Positions 7,998 to 19,206 are shown, numbered from the stretch's first letter. The stretch: 64,000 nt of DNA from Palsa-461 sp963768185 (GCA_963768185.1 CAVYGS010000001.1:372001-436000); one strand, 5' to 3'. The notes: a model not told the origin generated them from the letters alone. Numbers and translations are program-made.

Positions 7998-9472
7998 GCG
8001 CTCCGACCCTCGAGCGTGAGGCCATGGGCAGCGACATCGCCGTCCTGCAGCGCACCTCGCGGCGCAACCTGTTCTCGGTCCCCATGGACCTGGCCCCGCA
8101 GCGTCCGGGATGGGCATGGCTCGCTGCGAGCGACGGCCTCGTCGCACTCTTCGTCCTTCTCCTCGCGAGCAACCTCCTCCCGATGCTCGCCCCCGCCCGG
8201 GCCTCGACCGCAACCAACCTCGAGTTCGTCGGGATCTCGTGGGCAGCACTCGCCGCGGCGGCGATCGCCAAGCGCGTCTACCCGCGGGCCCGCCGCCACA
8301 TCGCGCCGGCCCCGGCTGACGAGGTGGCGACCGTCGAGTCCGCCATCGTCATCGGCGCGCTGATCACCCTGGCGATGGCCGCTCTCTTCCCGACCCTCTT
8401 GCGCGGCCCGCTCCAGCCCGTCGCCATCGCCGCTGCCTTCGGCGGATGCGCCGTCGCGCTGCCGCTCGCTCGCGCCGCGGTGATCGGCGCCCGGGCCCGC
8501 AGCGACACCCGCCCGGTACGCGTGGTGGTCGTCGGCACCGGCACCATCGCCTCTGACATCGGCGCCCGCCTCGCGCGCTCGCGTCACGTAGAGCTCGTCG
8601 GCTTCGTCGACGACGATCCCGTCGGCGACGAGGCGGTGTTGGGTGACCTGGAGGCACTGCCCTCCATCTGCCGTCTCGGCATGATCGACCGGGTCGTGGT
8701 GGCCTTCAGTCGCTCGCACCCGGCGCGCACCACCGACATCCTGCGCTCGCTGGTCGGGACCGTCGCGGTCGACGTCGTGCCGCGTTACTTCGAGCTGACC
8801 GGATGGCAGGCGAGCTTCCAGGACCTCGAGGGGTTGGCCGTGATCAGCCTCGATGGCGGCCCCCCCGGGCGCTTCGGCCGCTTCGTGAAGCGGGCGTTCG
8901 ACATCGTCGGAGCGACCGTCGCGCTGGTCCTCGTCTCGCCGGTGCTCGTGGGGTCGGCGCTCGCCATCAAGGCGACGTCACCGGGACCGGTCCTGTTCCG
9001 CCAAGACCGCCTCGGAATCGACCGCCGTTTCTTTCAGATCCTGAAGCTCCGCACGATGCGGGAGCCGGGACCCAACGAGCACCCACTCGGGGACCGGGTC
9101 GCGCCGGTCCCGTTGGCAAAGCTCCCCGACATCGAACTGCGCGTCACCACGGTCGGGCGGATCCTCCGGCGCCTCGGCGTCGACGAGCTGCCGCAGCTGT
9201 TCAACGTGCTGCGCGGTGAGATGTCGCTCGTTGGACCGCGGCCCTTCGTCCCCGAGGAGTGCTCGTTCTTGCCCGACTGGGTCGGCCGGCGCTTCGAGAT
9301 CCGCCCCGGCCTGACCGGGCTCTGGCAGGTGTGCGGCCAGCACGACCTCCGCTTCGAGGAGCTGTGTCGGCTCGACTGTCAGTACGTGGCCAGCTGGTCC
9401 TTCGCCGCCGACCTGCGGATCCTCGCCCGGACACCAGGCCGCTTGGTGCGCGGCGGGGGCGGCGACCGGTGA
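7994..9472 (+). CDS. Polyprenyl-phosphate sugar-1-phosphate transferase (WbaP/WcaJ-like)
   Basis: A 492-residue membrane enzyme that should start exopolysaccharide repeat-unit synthesis by moving a sugar-1-phosphate from a UDP-sugar to undecaprenyl phosphate. Residues about 35-160 hold several membrane spans. A Rossmann-like CoA-binding-type domain follows (VRVVVVGTGTIASDIG, about 175-290). The C-terminal bacterial sugar transferase domain has a reentrant hydrophobic helix (KRAFDIVGATVALVLVSP) and the hallmark motifs SPGPVLFRQDRLG, KLRTM, LGVDELPQLFNV, MSLVGPRP and RPGLTGLWQV. The ATG at 7994 overlaps the preceding small gene, and the stop overlaps the GTG of the next glycosyltransferase, so three genes form one operon. 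The transferred sugar cannot be inferred. Confidence 0.92.
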   Translation: MSAPTLEREAMGSDIAVLQRTSRRNLFSVPMDLAPQRPGWAWLAASDGLVALFVLLLASNLLPMLAPARASTATNLEFVGISWAALAAAAIAKRVYPRARRHIAPAPADEVATVESAIVIGALITLAMAALFPTLLRGPLQPVAIAAAFGGCAVALPLARAAVIGARARSDTRPVRVVVVGTGTIASDIGARLARSRHVELVGFVDDDPVGDEAVLGDLEALPSICRLGMIDRVVVAFSRSHPARTTDILRSLVGTVAVDVVPRYFELTGWQASFQDLEGLAVISLDGGPPGRFGRFVKRAFDIVGATVALVLVSPVLVGSALAIKATSPGPVLFRQDRLGIDRRFFQILKLRTMREPGPNEHPLGDRVAPVPLAKLPDIELRVTTVGRILRRLGVDELPQLFNVLRGEMSLVGPRPFVPEECSFLPDWVGRRFEIRPGLTGLWQVCGQHDLRFEELCRLDCQYVASWSFAADLRILARTPGRLVRGGGGDR

Positions 9473-10602
9473 GCCCGCCCTTGGAAATCCCGACCGTGTC
9501 GGTGATGATGGCCACGAAGGGCCGGGCGGCGAACATCGAGGCACTGGTCCCCGAGGTATTGGCCGATCACGGCGTGCGCCACTTCGTCGTCGTGGTCGAC
9601 GGTGGTGACCCGGCGTCGATCGCGACCCTCGAGCGGCTCGCCGAGTCTTTCGACCGGCTCCTCTACGAGCAGGCACCCCAAGTCGGCCAGCTCCGGGCGC
9701 TCGAGATCGCCATGCGACGCACCGACGCCGAGGTGGTGCTCCTGCTCGATGACGACGTCTACCCGAGCCATGGGCTCGCGACGGCGCACGCGTGCCGCCA
9801 TGCCATCGAGCGCGGGCTCGTCCTGGCCGGCCCGATGCCGGTCCAGCTCCCCGAACGGGGCGCCGACATCGGCAGCCGTCTCTACGCGCGCGACTACCTG
9901 TTGCAGATCCGGCGGATCCGGGCCGGGCAGAGCACCGTGCTCGACAACTTGTGGCTCGGCAACGTCTCGATGCGGCGCGCCGACGTGCTGGCGGTCGGCC
10001 TCTACTCGCCCCGGTTCACCGCCTCCTACCACGCCGACCAGGACTTCGGCATGCGGCTGGCCGAGGCCGGGCTGGTCGGCAAGTTCGACCCGACCCTGGA
10101 GGCCTTCCACCGCCACGAGCGGGACAACCGGGCGTTTCTGCGCGACGCCCGACGCCGCGGTGCCGGCCTCGTGCGCCTCCATGCGGTGCACCAGCGCCTC
10201 GGGCCCTTCGATCCCTCGGTCTTCACCGGGGACCTTCCCTCTCCGGTCGCCCTCGCCGTGCGCCTGATCGGCTCGACGCGTCTGGCGCCGCTCGCCGGCC
10301 GGCTCACCCTCGCCGCCTCCGAGGGCGCGGGTGCGCTGCACTGGGACGCCGCCCGCGTCGTGTTGGCCAAGCTCGCCCGACGGGTGATGCTGGTCCGGGG
10401 CACGGTCGCCGGCGAAGGTTTCCTCACTTCGTCGGCGCCGCCGCGTGGCGCGGGCGCCGCCGATGGCCCTCCCTCGCTCAACGCCCACCCGACACCCCCC
10501 GTCTCGGGCGCAACGGTCGCATCGTTGATCCCACGGCCAGCGACCGGCGGCTCGGCCTTGGGGCCGGGCCCCGATCAGGCCCGGGCGATCGCGGTCCGTT
10601 AG
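9469..10602 (+). CDS. Family 2 glycosyltransferase
   Basis: A 377-residue GT-A-fold glycosyltransferase. The N-terminal nucleotide-binding strand (PTVSVMMATKGR) is followed by VVLLLDDDVYPS, the metal/nucleotide Asp cluster, and by YHADQDFGMRLAEAG, the acceptor-side region of GT2 enzymes. The last 60 residues are Pro/Ala/Gly-rich and probably disordered. The GTG start at 9469 overlaps the stop of the sugar phosphotransferase gene (GTGA). It probably adds the second sugar onto the undecaprenyl-linked primer in the same operon. It is convergent with the BTAD regulator gene, 10 bp away. Confidence 0.85.
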   Translation: MSPPLEIPTVSVMMATKGRAANIEALVPEVLADHGVRHFVVVVDGGDPASIATLERLAESFDRLLYEQAPQVGQLRALEIAMRRTDAEVVLLLDDDVYPSHGLATAHACRHAIERGLVLAGPMPVQLPERGADIGSRLYARDYLLQIRRIRAGQSTVLDNLWLGNVSMRRADVLAVGLYSPRFTASYHADQDFGMRLAEAGLVGKFDPTLEAFHRHERDNRAFLRDARRRGAGLVRLHAVHQRLGPFDPSVFTGDLPSPVALAVRLIGSTRLAPLAGRLTLAASEGAGALHWDAARVVLAKLARRVMLVRGTVAGEGFLTSSAPPRGAGAADGPPSLNAHPTPPVSGATVASLIPRPATGGSALGPGPDQARAIAVR

Positions 10603-10612
10603 CAGGCCTCGC

Positions 10613-13600
10613 TCAGTCCGCGTCGCCCTCGCCCTCGGCGCCGATCGCGGCGCGGGCTCGAGACAGGCTCCGCGACGGCGGGACACCGAGGTCGGCGAGC
10701 ATCCGCTCGGCGCGGTCCAAGGTGGAGAGCGCTCGCCGGCGGTTGCCCGAGCGGGCCAGGAGCTCGGCCGTTCGCAGGTAGTGGTTCTCCTCGTAGGGGT
10801 CGGCGTCGATCAACCGGTCCAACAGCGCGAGCGCCTCTTGGAGGTGCTCGTGGGTCACCGCCTCCTCGAGCAGGAGGTCGAGCAGCTGGATGTGCAGGCG
10901 GGCGAAGGACTCGCGATAGCCGGCGGCCCAGTCGGCGTAGCGGTCACCGGGGAGCAGCTCCCCCCGGTAGAGAAGGAGGGCTTCGCGCGCGAAGCGCACC
11001 GCGTCATCGGGCGGCGTGTCGCGGCGCACCGCCTCCTCGCCGAGCTGACGGAACCGCCCGACGTCGGTGACGGCGTCCTGGGCGAGGCGGATGAAGTTGT
11101 CGTCTCGCTCCAACAGCTCACCGCTCGCCGCGCGGACCCGCCACAGCACGTTGCGCAGCCGCCTCGTCCCCACGCCGGGTGCGGCGTCGGGCCACAACAG
11201 CTCGACCAGCTCCTCGACCGGGAGCTTCTCGTGCAGCGCCACGATCTTCAGGCCCTGCGCGGCGAGGGAGAGTGGGAGCGACACCGGCTGGCCGAAGCGC
11301 CGCACCGAGAACGACCCGAGCAGCGTGATCTCCCAGGGTGCATGGTCCACCCCGTCGCTCGGTGGGCTGGTCGTCATCGCCTGGGGGGCCGACTGGGACT
11401 CGGCGGCCATGGCCGCCAGCGCGGCCTCGCCGAATTCCTCGGCCGAGGGGAGCAGGGTGAACTCCCGCTGGACGAGCGCCAGCCAGCCGCCTGCGCCCAG
11501 GCGCTCGAACGCCGCCGCCGCCTCCTTCAGATGGCCATGGGCTTCTTCGACCCGCCCCGCTTCGGCGAGCCGCACGCCCCAGCACAGCTCGATGCGCGCC
11601 GCGAGCAATGGCTGGCCGTCCATCGCGTCACGGGCGTTGCCCAACATCTCGGAGGCATCGGTGACGTCGTCGGTGGCGATGCCCGAGACCCACTCGGACC
11701 AGCCGGGCCGAACCGCCCCCGCCTTGCGCGCCCTGTTCACGACGTCGACCAGCGGCGCGACGAGATGGCGACGACGCCCGAGCACCATGATCTCAGTGGT
11801 GGCGGGTGCGAACGCGGCGCGCACCGTGTCGTGGTGGGGGTTGGCCGCTCGAGCGCCGACCTTGGGCACTCCGTCGTCCTCGGCCGCCCCGAGCCAGGCG
11901 AACGCGGACGCGACCCGTCCGCGTTGGAGCTCAAGGTTGGCCAGCATGGTGAGCGTCTGAACCCGTGCGGCGCGGCCGACCTCGCCGGAGAGTCCGAAGA
12001 GCCGGGCCGCCACCTCGAAGGCGGCGTCGTAGGAGCCGTGCCCGGCGTCGGCCTCGGTCAGCACTCCGAAGGCACGCGCCGCCAGCGTGTGCTGCTCGCA
12101 GCGCTCGGCCAGCTCGGCCGCCGCGCCGGCGTCACGGGCCGCCTCGGCCAGGTCACCCTGGCCGAGCGAGAGGGTGGCCCGAATGAGCGAGGGGACGGCG
12201 ACCAGCGCACGGTCACCGACGGTGTCGGCGCAGTCCTCGATCCACTGGGCCCAGCGGATCGCCTGCTCGGCATGGCCCTGGTGCGCAAGGCTGTCGCCGA
12301 TGACGAGGGCCAGTTGAGGGGAGGCCGGGAACTCCTGGGTCTGGCCGATGAGCAGCGAGCTCACCGCCATCAGGTCGACGTCGGTGCGAGCGCCCGGGCT
12401 GCCTTCGAAGACGTTCGCCGCTCCGAGCGTGGCCGTGGCCAGCGCCTCGGCGTGGCTGCTCACCGTCCGGGCGAGGCGCACCGTGTGCTTGGCCACCTCC
12501 GCCGAGTCGTCGGAGCAGCCGCCGAGCAGCTGGCACGCCACGGCGTCGACCAGCATCAAGACGGCCCGGTAGGCCGCGTCGGACTCACAGCGCCGCGCCG
12601 CGTTCGCGGATCTCGTCGGCAACCGACGGGGACAGGTCGCCGGCGAGGCGGGTTCGGGCCCGTTGGTAGGCGATCTCGCACGCGACGCGCTCGGACACCG
12701 AGAAGTCCGTGGCGCGCTCGACGCAGACGCGGGCCCGGGCGATCTCGCCGACGCTCATCCACAGCGAGGCGGCGCGGGCGAGATGGCGCGGCTCGCGTCG
12801 TCGGTCGGGCCGTAGTCTGCGGCCACCTCCTCGTGCAGGGCGGCCCGGGTGGCATCGCCCCGATCGAGCGCGATGCGGGCACTCTGGGTGAAAAGCCGGG
12901 CCACGCCCTCGTCGCGTCGCACGGCGTGTTGGGCGGCGTGAAACGCGGCCCGCTCGATCTGACCGCGCGTGGCGTAGGCGCGCGCGATCGCCGCGTGGGC
13001 CCCGGAGCGCAGCTCCTTCGGGACGGACCAAAAGGCACTCGCCCGCACCAGGGGATGGGCAAAGTCGAGGCGCTCGCCGCGCAGCAACGCGATCCCGGCC
13101 TTCTGGGCCGGGCGCAGCACCTCGAGGTTGAGGCCGAGGTCTTCGAGCGCCGCCTCGAGGATGCTCACCGGCAGTCGCCCGGCCGCCGCTGTGGCCAGCG
13201 TGTAGCGGATGTCCTCGCCCAGGCCCGCGAGGCGCTGGCCGAACGCACTGACCAGTCCCTGTCCGATCGGGATGGGCTCGGGCAGAGGGCGCCAACCCTG
13301 CAGCTGCTCCTCGCCCAGCCGGTTACACGCGTCGATCAGCGTGCTCGGGTTCCCCCCGGTCGACGCGAGCAGCGCGTTGACGACGGACTCGGCCGGGAGC
13401 TCGCCGAACTGCTGGAGCAGGAGTGTGTTGGCTTGGGCGAGGGTCAAGCCCTCGAGCCGGTGCTCGGGCACCGGCTCGTCGAGCTCGGGGGAGGGGAGGT
13501 GGGGGGTGTCGCGCCACGCCAGCACGAGCGCCACGGGCAACTCGGTCAACTCGTGGGTGACCGCCCGGCTCACCACGTTGGCGAACCACCCGGGCAGGAG

Positions 13601-14162
13601 GTGCACGTCGTCGACGGCGATCAAAAGCGGCGACTGGGCCTGGTCGTACAGCTTGCGTACCGCCCGCTTCGCCGCCTCGACGCCCGCGGCGAGCTGTGCG
13701 GGGGAGAGCTCGGCGGCGCTCGCGTCGCCCGGAGCGGGCATCGGGACCGGCGCGTTGTTCAAAAGCTCCACGACGGGCTGTGGCCACTCCTTGGGGAGCG
13801 CACCGCGCTCGTCGAGCGCGTCTGCCGCGCAGCCTGATCACGTAGAAGTCGCTGGCGCGGGCGACGGTCGACTCGATCAGCGCGCTCTTGCCCACGCCCG
13901 GCTCACCCCGCAGCACCACCGTGCTCGCGGACCCGGCGCGTGCCTTCCACAAGACGTGGTCCAGATGCGCGAGCTCGCGGTTGCGGGCCACGAGCCCGCC
14001 GGCGAGCTCGTGGCTCGACTCGACTCGGTCGCCTCCAAGCCCGGGGGAGCGCAGCGGCGTTGGTTCGAGCGACGCTTCGCCACGCGGGATCACCGCGGGT
14101 GCTCCGTCAATCGCTCGATCGGTCGGCCGCTCGACGCCGGTCGGCAGATCCCTTTTTCCCAC
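10613..14162 (-). CDS. AAA ATPase / TPR / C-terminal SARP-BTAD transcriptional regulator (three apparent frameshifts)
   Basis: A very large regulator, about 1182 residues after correction. The N-terminus carries a STAND/AAA-type NTPase with Walker A GEPGVGKSALIE and Walker B LLIAVDDVHLLPGW, followed by a long helical TPR-like region. The C-terminal 250 residues hold a winged-helix OmpR/SARP-type DNA-binding segment (ITLLGSFSVRRFGQPVSL, RLRNVLWRVR) and a BTAD domain (DVGRFRQLGEEA through ERMLADLGVPPS). Reading frame changes near 13826 (extra base), 12788 (missing base) and 12595 (extra base). With these fixed the length is a multiple of three and motifs run continuously, so sequencing error is likely. 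DNA-binding at the C-terminus is the reverse of classic SARP order. It may control the neighbouring polysaccharide genes; that is inference. Confidence 0.78.
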
Positions 14163-14286
14163 GCCCCGCCTCGTTATCGATTCGGTCGGAGGTAGCAGTC
14201 ACGCGGGCGCCGGGCCGCGCGCCAGCTGCTGACCCCGGCTGGCCGACCGATTCGACCCTCCGGAGCCGGTTCTCCCTGGTGAGACG

Positions 14287-14292
14287 AGCCTA
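14287..14292 (-). promoter_or_regulatory. Putative -10 element (TAGGCT) upstream of the BTAD regulator
   Basis: On the minus strand TAGGCT fits TANNNT and lies in the gap between the methyltransferase stop and the regulator start, about 125 nt upstream of GTG 14162. If used, it gives a long leader. No clear -35 at standard spacing is seen. Confidence 0.25.
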
Positions 14293-14323
14293 ACGCCGGG
14301 GGATGCCAATTCTGGGTCATATG

Positions 14324-14350
14324 CCCGAGCTGATCGGGCCAGCTCCGGGC
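14324..14350 (-). terminator. Hairpin terminator candidate after the methyltransferase gene
   Basis: CCCGAGCTG and its near-perfect complement (one bulged C) form a roughly 9-bp GC-rich stem with a 7-nt loop, 16 nt beyond the methyltransferase stop on the minus strand. There is no U-tract, as is common in actinobacteria. It may separate the ABC/methyltransferase transcript from the BTAD regulator. Confidence 0.4.
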
Positions 14351-14365
14351 CGGTGCGCGAACCTC

Positions 14366-15181
14366 TCAGGCGCGACGGGCGACGAAGACCTGGAAGGCGA
14401 GCGGGATGTCGAAGGTGTCGACCTCGCGACGGAAGGGTGACAGCCGCTCCTCGACCGCCACCATGGCCTCGGGCAACTCCGGGGCGGGGATCTCGGCAAG
14501 CTGGCTCGGATGGACGAGCGCCTCGCGTTCGACCACCGTCGTGCGCTCATAGGGCGTCCGCTCGATGTCCTCGAATCCAGCGCCGCGGAGGATGGTGCGC
14601 ACGCGGTCGGGGTTGCCGAAGGCGAACGGGCCGGGTGGCACGCCATCGGCACCGGGTGGCACGATCGTGGTGACATAACGGGCGAGGACCGGGCCGATGA
14701 ACCAGGGGTTGGCGTCGATGTCCTGCCAACAGACGAAGGTGAGCCGCGCGCCCGGCGACAGTTGGCCCGCGATGTTGGAGAACGCCACCACCGGATCGTC
14801 GAAGAACATCACGCCGAACTGGCTCAAGGCGGCGTCGAAGGGCCCGCCCTCGAAGCTCGCGGTCTGCGCGTCGAGGACCGCGAAGTGCACGGCGTCGTTG
14901 CCGGCTCTCGCTGCCTTCTCGCGCCACCCTGACCAACTGGGCCGAGATGTCGGCGCCGAGGACCGTCCCGCCGGGTGCCACCCGGGCGGCGATCTCGAGC
15001 GCCAGGTCGCCGGTGCCCGAGCCGATCTCGAGCACGCGGTCGCCCGGAGAGACCGACACGTGCTCCAAGAAGATCGGGGTCACCGACGCGGTGATGGTCT
15101 CCCGCTTCAGCCATGCGGTGGTCCAGGTGTCGTCGTTCCAGCGCTTGTGCTCGAACGCGTTGACATCGGCCGGCCTCGTCG

Positions 15182-15185
<4 letters not shown>
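14366..15185 (-). CDS. Class I SAM-dependent methyltransferase (one apparent frameshift)
   Basis: About 272 residues after correction. The SAM-binding motif I is VLEIGSGTGDLALEIA, followed by the acidic motif II region GGTVLGADIS, and, after the break, FDAALSQFGVMFFDD and a closing HPSQLAEIPAPELP region typical of UbiE/COQ5-like Methyltransf_11 enzymes acting on small or lipid substrates. The frame changes near 14925, where one extra base disrupts VARVAEKAAR-like sequence. Removing it gives 819 nt, an exact multiple of three. The GTG at 15185 overlaps the stop of the ABC ATPase gene (GTGA), so the two are co-translated. The substrate is unknown. Confidence 0.75.
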
Positions 15186-16278
<1,093 letters not shown>

Positions 16279-16313
16279 CGTCGCCGCTCAGCCCGTTCGA
16301 GGCCGAGGCGATC

Positions 16314-16668
16314 TCACCGGGTGGCGCTCCCGCGGATCATGGCCGCCATGTCGTTGGCATCCGGTGTCGTCGCGATGAGCCGCGGAAAGGGCGCGCCCTC
16401 GAGCTCGACGACCACCGCGGCGCCCTTGCCATGCACCGCGGCAAAGTCCTTGCCGAAGGGGCCCCGGCGGGTGCACACCGCGACCACGCCTGGGATCCCG
16501 GTGCCTGGCGCGCGGATGCCACGCAGCTCGGGCCAGGCGTTGGCGACCGCGCGCGACCGCGGCGATGGTGGCGAGGGGGACGCGGACATTGCCGTGCGCG
16601 GCCTCCAACTTCTCCACCCAGCTCAGTCGAAGACAGAGGTCCCGGCCGTCGACGAGGAACGTCGCCAC
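16314..16668 (-). CDS. Small conserved hypothetical protein, PH-like fold possible (one apparent frameshift)
   Basis: About 117 residues after correction. The start is VATFLVDGRDLCLRLSWVEKLEA and the rest reads NAWPELRGIRAPGTGIPGVV, then VVVELEGAPFPRLIATT. It is predominantly beta-strand with a closing helix, reminiscent of bacterial PH-like domains, though I cannot name the family. The frame shifts near 16557 in a GCGCGCGG run, and removing one base gives 354 nt. GTG 16668 has a TACGAT element 8 nt upstream. It is encoded just before the MalK-type gene in the same direction. Confidence 0.55.
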
Positions 16669-16828
16669 GGGCGGCGATCGTAGTTGGTCGGCCACCCGAC
16701 GACGCTGGCTGTCGGCGGCTGGCATTTTGTCCCGACGGCCCGTCTTCGGTTCGTTCGGGTGTCGCTCTGGCTTCGGAACCACTACACGCTGGCTGGACGG
16801 GGGAGCGTGACGCGGCGAAGGTGGTCCC

Positions 16829-17605
16829 ATGGGACCAGACGGTCGGGGCGTGCCGTTGGCGGGGACCTGGGTCCTCGACCTGGACGGCGTCGTGTGGCTG
16901 GCCGGCGAGGCGATCAACGGCGTGAGCCAGGCGATCGCCGAGCTGCGCGCCCGCGACGTTCGCGTCGTGTTCGCGAGCAACAACTCCGCTCCCACCCTCG
17001 ACGAGCTCCTGGCTCGGATGGCAAGGGCCGAGATCCCGGCGACGGCCGACGACCTGATCACCTCGGCGCAGGCCGCGGCGTCCCTTGTGGAAGAGGGCGA
17101 GACCGTGTTCGCACTGGCCGACGGCGGCGCGCGCGAAGCGCTCCTGGGACGCGGTGCTCGGCTCGTCGACGCTCCGCCGGCCGACGTCGTCGTCGTCGGG
17201 TGGACGCACGACTTCACTTTCCAGCGCCTGTCGGTTGCCTCGAGCGCAGTGCGGGCCGGTGCCCGGCTGATCGGCACCAACGAGGACCCGACGTTTCCCA
17301 CTCGAGACGGCCTGCTGCCCGGATCGGGCGCGCTCCTCGCCGCGGTGGTCACCGCCTCGGGCCAGCAAGCGGTGGTCGCAGGCAAGCCCCACGACCCGAT
17401 GACCGCGCTGATCCGCCGACGGCACCCCGACGTGAGCGTTGCCGTGGGGGACCGGCCCTCGACCGACGGCCGCCTCGCCCGGGCGCTTGGGGCGCGGTTC
17501 GCACTCGTGCTGTCCGGGGTGACCGGACCCGACGACCCCGTCGACCCTCCAGCCGACGCAGTCGCCCAGGATCTCCTCGGGCTCGTACGGTCCTCGATCG
17601 GCTGA
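16829..17605 (+). CDS. HAD-superfamily phosphatase (NagD / 4-nitrophenylphosphatase-like)
   Basis: A 258-residue haloacid dehalogenase hydrolase of the type IIA (NagD) group. Motif I is VLDLDGVVWLAGEAI (nucleophile and acid/base Asp), motif II is ASNNS, the cap domain lies in the middle, and the motif III/IV region is AGKPHDPM then VAVGDRPSTDG. The predicted substrate is a small phosphate ester such as a sugar or nucleotide phosphate. It heads the tlyA-nadK-recN block, the position occupied by the homologous phosphatase gene in mycobacteria (Rv1692 order). The start at 16829 leaves 17 residues before motif I; there is no strong ribosome site, so the exact start is moderately sure. Confidence 0.85.
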   Translation: MGPDGRGVPLAGTWVLDLDGVVWLAGEAINGVSQAIAELRARDVRVVFASNNSAPTLDELLARMARAEIPATADDLITSAQAAASLVEEGETVFALADGGAREALLGRGARLVDAPPADVVVVGWTHDFTFQRLSVASSAVRAGARLIGTNEDPTFPTRDGLLPGSGALLAAVVTASGQQAVVAGKPHDPMTALIRRRHPDVSVAVGDRPSTDGRLARALGARFALVLSGVTGPDDPVDPPADAVAQDLLGLVRSSIG

Positions 17606-17816
17606 CGGCGCAGCGACATCGGCGGGCCTCGCTGCCACGCTTGTCGAGGTGCGCCGAGGATTCGGATCGCGGTTCGCTCTCGCTCTGGCGATCGCGGCGA
17701 TGGCGACATCGGGCGCGCTGGCATGGGCGACGCCCGCGACCGATCGACAACGCGGCCGCCATCGTCGCCCTGAGCGGCTGACGGGGAACCGGGTCTGGTC
17801 CGAGCGGGCCCGGAAG

Positions 17817-17822
17817 TACCCT
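17817..17822 (+). promoter_or_regulatory. Leaderless-type -10 element (TACCCT)
   Basis: TACCCT is followed by 6 nt and then the GTG at 17829, the leaderless spacing. It selects that GTG as the start of the Lys-rich protein rather than the in-frame GTG at 17649, whose translation would only add a poorly conserved leader. Confidence 0.45.
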
Positions 17823-17828
17823 GGTCTG

Positions 17829-18347
17829 GTGACCTCCAACGAGAGTTGGCAGAAGTATCTGGAGGCCGGGGCCGCGGTGGGTCAGGCGACCGCCGCCCGG
17901 GCCGAGGACATCGCCAAGCGACTGTTCGACCCCGACGAGGACGAGCGCGAGAGTGCCTGGCGCGACCTCGAGCAGCTGACGCGGTTCGGGCGTTTGATGG
18001 GCGAGCAGCTGGCCGAAATGGCCCGCGCCGAGGTGACGCGACAGTTGAAGTCCATCGGCAACGGATCGTTCGATCTGCTCTTCGAGCGGATCGCCGACCT
18101 CCTGGGCGCGACGCCGTCACCGGCAAAGCGCGCCGAGGATGCTGACGAGGCCGTGCTCGAGGCCAAGGTGGTCGTGGTCAGCGCGCCGGAGGCCGTGAAG
18201 CCCGAGGCCAAGAAGCACAAGAACAAGGCCAGCGGCGCGAAGACCAAGAAGAAGCCGAAGAGCGGCAAGGACACCAACAAGAACAGCAACAAGAACAAGG
18301 AGAAGGTCGGGCCGAAGCAGCACGCCACCGAACGCGAGCCGCGCTGA
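17829..18347 (+). CDS. Helical protein with Lys-rich low-complexity tail, upstream of tlyA
   Basis: A 172-residue protein. Residues 1-90 are amphipathic helix (SWQKYLEAGAAVGQATAARAEDIAKRL, shown here as the family-like opening; then LEQLTRFGRLMGEQLAEMA), resembling phasin-like or coiled-coil proteins found between the HAD phosphatase and tlyA in actinobacteria (the Rv1693-type slot). Residues about 125-165 are a highly basic Lys/Asn/Ser tail of KKPKSG- and NKNSNKNK-type repeats, suggesting nucleic-acid, ribosome or polyanion binding. The GTG at 17829 is backed by a TANNNT element 6 nt upstream. An in-frame extension to 17649 would look like a signal peptide followed by Arg-rich sequence, which I judge spurious. 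Confidence 0.55.
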   Translation: MTSNESWQKYLEAGAAVGQATAARAEDIAKRLFDPDEDERESAWRDLEQLTRFGRLMGEQLAEMARAEVTRQLKSIGNGSFDLLFERIADLLGATPSPAKRAEDADEAVLEAKVVVVSAPEAVKPEAKKHKNKASGAKTKKKPKSGKDTNKNSNKNKEKVGPKQHATEREPR

Positions 18348-18381
18348 CCCTGGAGCCCCCTCCCGATCCGTCCGGCGGAAC

Positions 18382-19205
18382 CTGAGCTCCACCCGCCGCC
18401 GCCTCGACGCCGAATTGGTCCGCCGGGGTCTCGTCGACTCCAGAGAGGGGGCGGCGCGCGGCGATTGCCGAGGGCCTCGTCCTGGTCGGGGGGGCCGCCG
18501 CGACCAAGGCCTCCCGACTTGTCGCGCCGTCCGAGGCCCTCGTCGTGCTCGGGCCCGGGCCCCGCTTCGTGTCGCCGGGGCGGCGTCAAGCTCGACGCGG
18601 CGCTCGGCCAGTTCGGGATCGACGTCGAGGGTCGGCGCGTCCTCGACGCAGGCGCGTCGACCGGCGGCTTCGTCGACTGCCTTCTGCAGCGTGGCGCCAG
18701 CGAGGTGATCGCCCTGGACGTGGGGCGTGGACAGCTCGACGCCCGGCTGCGCGCTGATGGGCGGGTGCTCGTGCGCGAGGGCCTGAACGTGCGCGAGGCC
18801 GGACCCGAGGTGCTCGGGACCGCCGGCCCGGTCGACGTGGTCACGGCCGACCTCTCGTTCATCTCGCTGCGAACGGTGGCCGCCGCGCTCGTTGGCCTGC
18901 TCGCCGCCGGTGGTGACCTCGTCGTCTTGGTGAAGCCACAGTTCGAGGCCGGACGGGCCGAGGCGTCACGCGGGAAGGGGGTCATCACCGACCCCGGCCT
19001 CTGGAGCAGTGCCCTCGGGTCGGTTGCGTCGGCCCTCCAGGACGCGGGAACCGGCATCATGGGGGCCATGGCGTCGCCGATCAGAGGAGCTGCCGGGAAC
19101 GTGGAGTTCTTCCTCCACGCCAGAGCGGGTGGTGTCCCGATGGCCGCCGCCGAGCTCGACGTCGTGGTCGATCGCGCCGTGACCGGCGGATCGGAGCGCG
19201 ACTGA
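18382..19205 (+). CDS. tlyA: TlyA-family rRNA 2'-O-methyltransferase (two apparent frameshifts)
   Basis: About 273 residues after repair. It has an N-terminal S4 RNA-binding domain (RRRLDAELVRRGLVDSREGA, AEGLVLVGG) followed by an FtsJ/RrmJ-like methyltransferase domain (GGVKLDAALGQFG, VLDAGASTGGFVDCLLQ, IALDVGRGQLDARLR, VTADLSFISLRTV, LVKPQFEAGR). TlyA methylates 16S and 23S rRNA, and its loss gives capreomycin resistance in mycobacteria. One extra base near 18458 and another near 18573 break the frame; removing both yields 822 nt. The start is unclear: the codon in frame is CTG at 18382 with no ATG or GTG close by, perhaps another base error. The stop is one base before the nadK GTG, in the conserved tlyA-nadK-recN order. 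Confidence 0.85.
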
Positions 19206-19206
19206 G

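Noticed and set aside
7679..8719. N-terminal extension of the diguanylate cyclase frame
   Set aside because: It lies antisense to the sugar transferase and lacks domain features; the GAF domain begins at the ATG 7678.
10781..13837. A 1018-residue open frame on the plus strand across the BTAD regulator
   Set aside because: Composition is His/Arg/Gly-rich with no motifs. It is antisense to a clear NTPase/BTAD protein and is kept open only by high GC.
17649..17828. Upstream GTG extension of the Lys-rich protein that looks like a signal peptide
   Set aside because: A leaderless promoter element stands 6 nt before GTG 17829, and the extension becomes Arg-rich without a cleavage-like site before the helical domain.
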